A stretch of DNA of 64,000 nucleotides from an uncultured Treponema sp. (GTDB lineage: Bacteria > Spirochaetota > Spirochaetia > Treponematales > Treponemataceae), in assembly GCA_900319625.1 (NCBI GenBank), contig ONPD01000008.1:48840-112839 (forward strand). The letters are read 5' to 3'. Position numbers and translations under genes: made by a program. Positions 58,987 through 64,000 of this stretch are shown piece after piece; positions within the stretch are counted from its first letter, which is position 1; every line of letters begins with the position of its first letter. The notes below the pieces were generated by a model. That model had not been told where the DNA came from. It made no database searches and worked only from the letters and a program-made list of their open reading frames with translations.

Positions 58987-60543
58987 ATGTCAAATTCATT
59001 CTGGTCTTTAGTGCCCGCAATTGTTGCGATTGTTCTGGCCCTCTGCACAAAGGAAGTTTATTCTTCCCTCTTTATTGGAATTGTAATCGGCGGTCTTTTT
59101 TATGCAATTGATGCCGCAAGCGGTTTTGCAGGATTTTTCAATCATATCTTTAAAGACGGTATGATTGCTCAGCTTTCAGACAGCTGGAACGTTGGTATCC
59201 TTGTTTTCCTGGTTGTTCTGGGAACTATGGTTGCCCTTATGAACAGAGCCGGCGGTTCAGCAGCCTTCGGTAACTGGGCTAAAAAACACATTAAGACTAA
59301 GATTGGCGCTCAGGTTGCTACAATCTGTCTTGGTATTCTGATTTTTATTGATGATTACTTTAACTGCCTTACTGTAGGTTCGGTTATGAAGCCTGTTACA
59401 GACAAGTACGGCGTTTCAAAATCAAAACTTGCTTATCTTATTGATGCAACTGCCGCTCCGGTTTGTATCATCGCTCCGATTTCTTCATGGGCCGCAGCTG
59501 TAAGCGGCTTTGTAAGTGAAGGAGAAAACGGAATCGCCCTTTTCTGTAAGGCAATTCCTTTCAACTTTTATGCCTTCTTTACTTTGATTATGATGTTTGC
59601 CATGGTTTTCATGCGCTTTGAGTATGGAACTATGTCGGCTTATGAAAAGGCCCTCGATTCAATGGCAAATGATGATTCAGAACCTGAATCATCAGAAGAA
59701 GATAACGTAAAAAATGGCAAGGTAATCGACCTTGTTCTTCCTATCGTTCTTTTGATTGTATTCTGTGTACTTGGAATGATTTATACAGGCGGCTTCTTCA
59801 GTGCCCAGGTTCCTGGTGAAAATGAAGGTGAAATGGTTGCAAACTCAAGCTATCTGAACTTTATCGAAGCTTTTGCAGGTTCTGATGCTTCTGTCGGTCT
59901 GGTACTCGGTTCTTTTGCCGCATACATCCTCACTCTGATTTTCTACATCACAAGAAAAGTAATCAGCTTTAAGGCCGCAATGCTCTGTCTTCCGGACGGA
60001 TTCAAGGCAATGGTTCCGGCTATTTTGATTTTGACTCTTGCCTGGACACTTAAGGCTATGACAGACAGTCTTGGTGCCGCATCTTATGTTGCGGGTCTTG
60101 TAGAAGGCTCTGCCCAGGGCTTCCAGAATTTCCTTCCTGCAATCATCTTCGTAATTGCCCTTTTTCTTGCCTTTGCAACAGGAACTTCATGGGGAACCTT
60201 CGGTATTTTGATTCCAATCTGTATCGCTGCCTTCCCTGACGGCGCTCTCCGCATTATTTCAATTTCTGCATGTATGGCAGGTGCTGTCTGCGGTGACCAT
60301 ATTTCTCCAATTTCTGATACAACAATTATGGCCAGTGCCGGTGCCCAGTGTGATCACGTAAATCACGTATCAACTCAGCTCCCATATGCCTTCTCTGTAG
60401 CAGGAGTTTCATTCGTAACTTACGTAATCGCAGGTTTTACTCAGAGCCTTGGCGTAGTAGCCAGTGCCGCAATTTCCTGGGTAGCAGGTCTCGCTTTGCT
60501 CTTCGGTTTCCTTGTATTTATGAAAAAGAAGGTTACTAAGTAG
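58987..60543 (+). CDS. NhaC-family Na+/H+ antiporter
   Basis: A 518-residue transporter with about 11-12 membrane helices. Family marks are WSLVPAIVAIVLALCTKEVYSSLFIGI, LIFIDDYFNCLTVGSVMKPVTDKYGVSKSKLAYLIDATAAPVC, FATGTSWGTFGILIPI and CGDHISPISDTTIMAS (short motifs shown). These match the NhaC/ArsB-like group that exchanges Na+ for H+ (or amino acids in relatives). A charged Glu/Asp/Ser loop (about 225-240) is cytoplasmic. AAAAAGGA is the ribosome site. A terminator follows 30 bases after the stop. Confidence 0.9.
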   Translation: MSNSFWSLVPAIVAIVLALCTKEVYSSLFIGIVIGGLFYAIDAASGFAGFFNHIFKDGMIAQLSDSWNVGILVFLVVLGTMVALMNRAGGSAAFGNWAKKHIKTKIGAQVATICLGILIFIDDYFNCLTVGSVMKPVTDKYGVSKSKLAYLIDATAAPVCIIAPISSWAAAVSGFVSEGENGIALFCKAIPFNFYAFFTLIMMFAMVFMRFEYGTMSAYEKALDSMANDDSEPESSEEDNVKNGKVIDLVLPIVLLIVFCVLGMIYTGGFFSAQVPGENEGEMVANSSYLNFIEAFAGSDASVGLVLGSFAAYILTLIFYITRKVISFKAAMLCLPDGFKAMVPAILILTLAWTLKAMTDSLGAASYVAGLVEGSAQGFQNFLPAIIFVIALFLAFATGTSWGTFGILIPICIAAFPDGALRIISISACMAGAVCGDHISPISDTTIMASAGAQCDHVNHVSTQLPYAFSVAGVSFVTYVIAGFTQSLGVVASAAISWVAGLALLFGFLVFMKKKVTK

Positions 60544-60573
60544 GAAGTTCTGAGGAAATTTACTATATTTATG

Positions 60574-60610
60574 AATAGCTTTTAGCCCCGCTGAAAGCTA
60601 TTTTTTTTTA
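60574..60610 (+). terminator. terminator after the NhaC-family gene
   Basis: AATAGCTTT pairs with AAAGCTATT across an 11-base loop, followed by eight or more T residues. Confidence 0.88.
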
Positions 60611-60768
60611 ATTTTTTAATAATTTATATTTATCATTCTGTCATTTTCTTTTACTATCACGTTTACCATTGAAAAAATCAGGGTTCCTGCAGAGCAATGT
60701 GGGCGGAAAATAAAATCTGACGCATTTCGTGTGATTTCCGCTATTATATTTACGAACAGGTAAAAGCC

Positions 60769-61938
60769 ATGTTTAATCGTAAAGACTATGTCAGTGACAA
60801 AGACTGGCAGAATTTTCTGGAGTTTTCAAAAGATTTAGAAACACCAAACATTGTTATCAACTTAAACACCGTGAAGCAGAATTTCATCCGCCTTCGCGAT
60901 TCATTTCCGTATGCGCGTATTTATTACGCCATTAAAGCTAATCCCGGAGAGCCGGTTCTTAAGATGCTTTCCGAAATGGGTTCAAATTTTGACATTGCTT
61001 CCCGCTATGAACTCGATTTAATCAACAAATTTAACGTAAGTCCTGACCGCCTTTCTTACGGAAACACAATTAAAAAGGCAAAGGACATCAAGTATTTTTA
61101 TGATAAGGGTGTCCGTATGTTTGCAACAGACAGCAAGGACGACCTTAAAAACATCGCAGAACAGGCTCCTGGAAGCCGAATCTACGTCCGAATCCTTATT
61201 GAATCTACAACAACTGCCGACTGGCCTTTAAGCCGAAAATTCGGCTGCCACCCGGATATGGCATATGATCTTTTAGTACAGGCCCGTGAGCTCGGTCTTA
61301 CTCCTTACGGAATCAGTTTCCACGTAGGAAGCCAGCAGCGCGATATCGGTCAGTGGAACGATGCCATTGCCAAGGCAAAATACCTCTTTACTTCCCTTGA
61401 AGAAGAGGAGGGCATCCGCCTTTCTATGATTAATATGGGCGGTGGTTTCCCTGCAAGCTATATCGATCCTACAAACGACCTTAGCACTTACGCTTCTGAA
61501 ATTACACGTTACATCGAAGAAGACTTTGGTGATGATATTCCTGAAATTATTCTGGAGCCAGGACGCTCACTGGTAGGTGACAGCGGCATTCTGACAAGTG
61601 AAGTTGTTCTTACTTCCCGCAAAAATAACACCGCCTTGAACCGCTGGGTTTACACAGATGCCGGAAAATTCAACGGCCTTATTGAGACTCTGGATGAATC
61701 AATCAAATATCCGCTGATTACAAGCAAAGACGGCCCTAATGAAAAGGAGGGTGAGGTTATAATTGCCGGCCCGACCTGCGACAGTATGGACATCATGTAC
61801 GAAAATGCCAAATACAAGCTGCCGGTTTCCCTTAGAGCCGGCGACAAAATCTACTGGCTCTCAACCGGTGCCTACACCAGCACCTACGCCAGCGTAGCAT
61901 TTAACGGATTTCCTCCGATAAAAACCTACTTCATGTAA
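60769..61938 (+). CDS. PLP-dependent fold-III decarboxylase (ornithine/lysine decarboxylase-like)
   Basis: A 389-residue alanine-racemase-fold decarboxylase of the eukaryotic ODC type. YYAIKANP carries the PLP lysine (Lys56). FHVGSQQ, MINMGGGFP and LEPGRS are the PLP-phosphate and ring contacts. GPTCDSMDIM carries the catalytic Cys (Cys337) donated across the dimer. The AGKFNGLIETLDESIKYP segment is typical of bacterial lysine/ornithine decarboxylases. It probably makes putrescine (or cadaverine), fitting with potABCD. Lysine versus ornithine preference cannot be read. A ribosome site (AGGTAAAAG) precedes the ATG. Confidence 0.9.
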   Translation: MFNRKDYVSDKDWQNFLEFSKDLETPNIVINLNTVKQNFIRLRDSFPYARIYYAIKANPGEPVLKMLSEMGSNFDIASRYELDLINKFNVSPDRLSYGNTIKKAKDIKYFYDKGVRMFATDSKDDLKNIAEQAPGSRIYVRILIESTTTADWPLSRKFGCHPDMAYDLLVQARELGLTPYGISFHVGSQQRDIGQWNDAIAKAKYLFTSLEEEEGIRLSMINMGGGFPASYIDPTNDLSTYASEITRYIEEDFGDDIPEIILEPGRSLVGDSGILTSEVVLTSRKNNTALNRWVYTDAGKFNGLIETLDESIKYPLITSKDGPNEKEGEVIIAGPTCDSMDIMYENAKYKLPVSLRAGDKIYWLSTGAYTSTYASVAFNGFPPIKTYFM

Positions 61939-61967
61939 AAAAAAATGCCCCGTGCGGGGCATTTTTT
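61937..61967. terminator. bidirectional terminator between decarboxylase and ilvB
   Basis: ATGCCCC-GTGC-GGGGCAT flanked by an A-run on the left and a T-run on the right, serving both convergent genes. Confidence 0.92.
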
Positions 61968-61997
61968 GAATGGGGCTCGTTAGCCCCGGATTATCAT

Positions 61998-63728
61998 CTA
62001 ATCCATCATCTCCTTAGATAATTCCATAATCATATTAAAAATCGGACTTCCACCCGGAACCATCGGCAATACCATTTCGTCCTTGTCTACGCGAGCATCA
62101 ATAATTGCGGCTTTTCCGCTTTTGAATGCTTCGTCGAATACTTTTTCGAATTCTTTGGCATTTGTAGCACGGTAGCCTTTAATTCCGTATGCATCAGCAA
62201 GCTTTACCCAGTCAGGACCAAAATCAAGAGTAGTCTGGCTGAAGCGTTTTCCGTAGAAAAGACGCTGCCACATACGTACGTTACCAAGAGCATTGTTATT
62301 TTCAACTACAATTACAATCGGCAGCTGATAATGAGCAATAGTTGCAAGCTCGTTACAGTTCATACGGAAAGAACCGTCACCCGCAATGTGAACTACGCGT
62401 GCATCAGGCAAAGCGCACTGAATACCGATAGCGGCACCAGTTCCATATCCCATAGTTCCCAAACCTCCGCTTGTTACGAACTTGCGTGGCTTTGTGAAAG
62501 GGTAGAACTGAGCAGTCCACATCTGATGCTGACCAACTTCAGTCGTGATGAAAGTATCAGCACCTGCAGTTTTTGCAATATGCTCGCAGATAAATTTAGG
62601 GTTAATAGAGTTTGCAGGATTCTTGTCGTAGCATGAAGGATATTCTTTTTTCCATGCGTTAATCTGGTCCAGCCATTCCTTGTGCTCAGCCTTCTCAATC
62701 ATCGGAATCAGTTTAGAAAGAACCTCTTTTACATCACCGATAACGCTTGAGCTGGCAGCAATGTTCTTGGAAATTTCAGCCGGGTCAATATCAATGTGAA
62801 GAATCTTAGCCTTTTTAGCAAACTTATCAGCATTTCCGTATACGCGGTCGCTGAAGCGGGCTCCGATTGCAATGACAAGATCACTTTCAGTAATACCCAT
62901 GTTACTTGCCTTAGTTCCGTGCATTCCCACCATCCAGGTACAAAGAGGATTGTCAGCAGGGAAGCAGTCGCGGGCCATCAGACTTTCGCTTACAGGAATC
63001 TGAGCCTTTGTAGCAAAATCAAAAAGTTCAGCTTCAGCGCCAGAGATTTTTACACCACCGCCGGCATAAATAATCGGACGTTTTGCTTTATTAATCAAAT
63101 CAGCCGCAACCTTAAGCTGCTCCTGATCAGGTTCCTTTACAGTAATAACGCGGCGGATATTTTCGTGTCCGTTTGCAAGAATCTCAGCATCATTAATGTT
63201 TTTCAGAGGTTCAAAATCAGTTTCTGCCGCAGTAATATCCTTAGGAATATCAATCAGAACCGGTCCCGGACGTCCAGTCTTCGCAATTGCAAAAGCCTCG
63301 CGGATAGTCTGAGCCAGGTCTTTAATATCCATTACGATAAAATTGTGCTTGGTAATAGGCATTGTAACGCCGGTGATATCAATTTCCTGGAAGGAATCCT
63401 TACCAAGAAGCGAGCGGCCTACGTTACAGGTAATTGCAACCACCGGAATAGAATCCATGTAAGCAGTAGCAATACCGGTTACCAGGTTAGTTGCGCCAGG
63501 ACCCGAAGTTGCCATACAAACACCAACGCGGCCAGTCGCACGAGCATAACCATCAGCCGCATGAGCCGCCCCCTGCTCGTGTGCCGTCAAAATATGAGTC
63601 AAACGACCTTCGTTCTTATAAAGCTCATCATAAATATTAAGAATGGCTCCTCCAGGGTATCCGAACACTTTATCAACGCCCTGTTCAATAAGACATTCAA
63701 TTACAATCTGCGAACCGTTAAGTTTCAA
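61998..63728 (-). CDS. ilvB: acetolactate synthase large subunit
   Basis: A 576-residue ThDP enzyme for the first common step of branched-chain amino-acid synthesis. VFGYPGGAILNIYDEL, HEQGAAHAADGYARATG (catalytic Glu), SGPGATNLVTGIATAYMDS, the FAD-binding middle, and the ThDP motif GDGSFRMNCNELATIAHYQLPIVIVVENNNALG (short motifs) are all intact. The TTG at 63728 is chosen because GCGAGG lies 6 bases upstream; a second TTG six bases further up overlaps that site. The regulatory subunit ilvN is not next to it within the window. The upstream region is AT-rich. Confidence 0.94.
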   Translation of the reverse strand: MKLNGSQIVIECLIEQGVDKVFGYPGGAILNIYDELYKNEGRLTHILTAHEQGAAHAADGYARATGRVGVCMATSGPGATNLVTGIATAYMDSIPVVAITCNVGRSLLGKDSFQEIDITGVTMPITKHNFIVMDIKDLAQTIREAFAIAKTGRPGPVLIDIPKDITAAETDFEPLKNINDAEILANGHENIRRVITVKEPDQEQLKVAADLINKAKRPIIYAGGGVKISGAEAELFDFATKAQIPVSESLMARDCFPADNPLCTWMVGMHGTKASNMGITESDLVIAIGARFSDRVYGNADKFAKKAKILHIDIDPAEISKNIAASSSVIGDVKEVLSKLIPMIEKAEHKEWLDQINAWKKEYPSCYDKNPANSINPKFICEHIAKTAGADTFITTEVGQHQMWTAQFYPFTKPRKFVTSGGLGTMGYGTGAAIGIQCALPDARVVHIAGDGSFRMNCNELATIAHYQLPIVIVVENNNALGNVRMWQRLFYGKRFSQTTLDFGPDWVKLADAYGIKGYRATNAKEFEKVFDEAFKSGKAAIIDARVDKDEMVLPMVPGGSPIFNMIMELSKEMMD

Positions 63729-63902
63729 AATCAACCTCGCTATTAATTATTTTCGCTTCATTCTATCTATTTTAAGGCTTTTATACAATATTAAGCATTA
63801 TTTCAGAAACTTTAGTATTTATAAAAATATAATAGAAGATTTATGATAAAAAATAATAACAAAATATTCTTAATAAATTTTGAAAAATTTATTTATCAGC
63901 TC

Positions 63903-64000
63903 TTGACACTTTTGTGCGAAGTGAATAATATAACATTCACCGTCGCGAAACACTGCGGCGGCCCACAAAAAGTTCACTAAGAACTGAAGAAGTTTGACAG
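63903..64000 (+). promoter_or_regulatory. strong outward promoter and leader, possibly of an rRNA operon
   Basis: TTGACA (63903-63908) is followed at 17 bases by TAATAT (63926-63931) and at 20 bases by TATAAC. A repeat GTGAAT/ATTCAC spans the -10. The upstream 60 bases are very AT-rich, like an UP element. The leader continues GC-rich to the window end (AGAAGTTTGACAG). The strength and style suggest a stable-RNA operon beginning just outside; that is inference. Confidence 0.5.

Noticed and set aside
62796..63746. A 316-codon plus-strand frame opposite ilvB
   Set aside because: No ribosome site, composition typical of an antisense shadow, and it covers the conserved half of ilvB.
1..64000. 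CRISPR array, prophage or transposon
   Set aside because: No regularly spaced direct repeats, transposase, integrase or phage structural genes were found in any part of the window.

Overview
The window looks like chromosomal DNA of a spirochaete, most likely a host-associated Treponema. The evidence is moderate GC, many short-lipobox lipoproteins, a long (~500 residue) serine hydroxymethyltransferase, a MurE whose amino-acid-binding motif departs from the diaminopimelate type, a class III cyclase next to a FecR/Fn3-like protein, and several c-di-GMP enzymes. I see no phage, insertion sequence, integrase or CRISPR array. Species cannot be fixed from sequence reading alone.

Left part (1-8.1 kb): cell-wall and housekeeping genes, mostly on the minus strand: ddl (cut by the window edge), murE, queD (+), hisH-hisF-mazG, recQ, and a periplasmic OmpA-domain protein. 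From 8.1 to 12.3 kb a canonical promoter drives two lipoproteins, the second an SGNH/GDSL hydrolase with Ig-like domains. The minus-strand potABCD operon (12.5-16.6 kb) imports spermidine/putrescine. From 16.8 to 24.9 kb a plus-strand run encodes a membrane adenylyl cyclase, a FecR-domain protein with repeated sandwich modules, exported proteins, a lone PAS protein and an acetyltransferase. Two tRNAs (Asp, Pro), each with a terminator, follow.

The 25.2-36.5 kb section holds recX, then an oligopeptide ABC importer (oppA, oppB, a fused oppC-oppD, oppF) interrupted by a diguanylate cyclase gene with its own promoter, then a chemoreceptor and a small secreted protein. From 36.6 to 45.7 kb: glyA, an M28 peptidase, a lipoprotein preceded by a nine-C tract, a glycosyltransferase, parE, an ornithine carbamoyltransferase and an ACT-domain regulator. 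From 45.7 to 50.6 kb a beta-helix-like lipoprotein is divergent from a Gly/Pro-rich secreted protein that is co-transcribed with a two-component system. From 50.6 to 56.9 kb: dgt, a Cys-Cys lipoprotein and a metal ABC transporter with a palindromic operator, a GGDEF-EAL protein, a DtxR/MntR-type regulator and a thioesterase. The right end holds an OLD-type ATPase-Toprim protein, a 58-residue ORF with a structured leader, an NhaC antiporter, an ODC-like decarboxylase, ilvB, and a strong outward promoter that may feed an rRNA operon.

The most interesting cross-cutting signal is a promoter class in which a sigma-70 -10 hexamer lies exactly 6 nt before the start codon with no Shine-Dalgarno sequence (recX, the M28 peptidase and the GGDEF-EAL gene with perfect TATAAT; murE and the OmpA gene with 5/6 matches). 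This implies leaderless mRNAs. Other items worth follow-up are the OppC-OppD fusion with an embedded diguanylate cyclase, the cyclase-FecR envelope cluster, the poly-C tract, the HDLP-motif carbamoyltransferase, and the Gly-rich protein/two-component locus.
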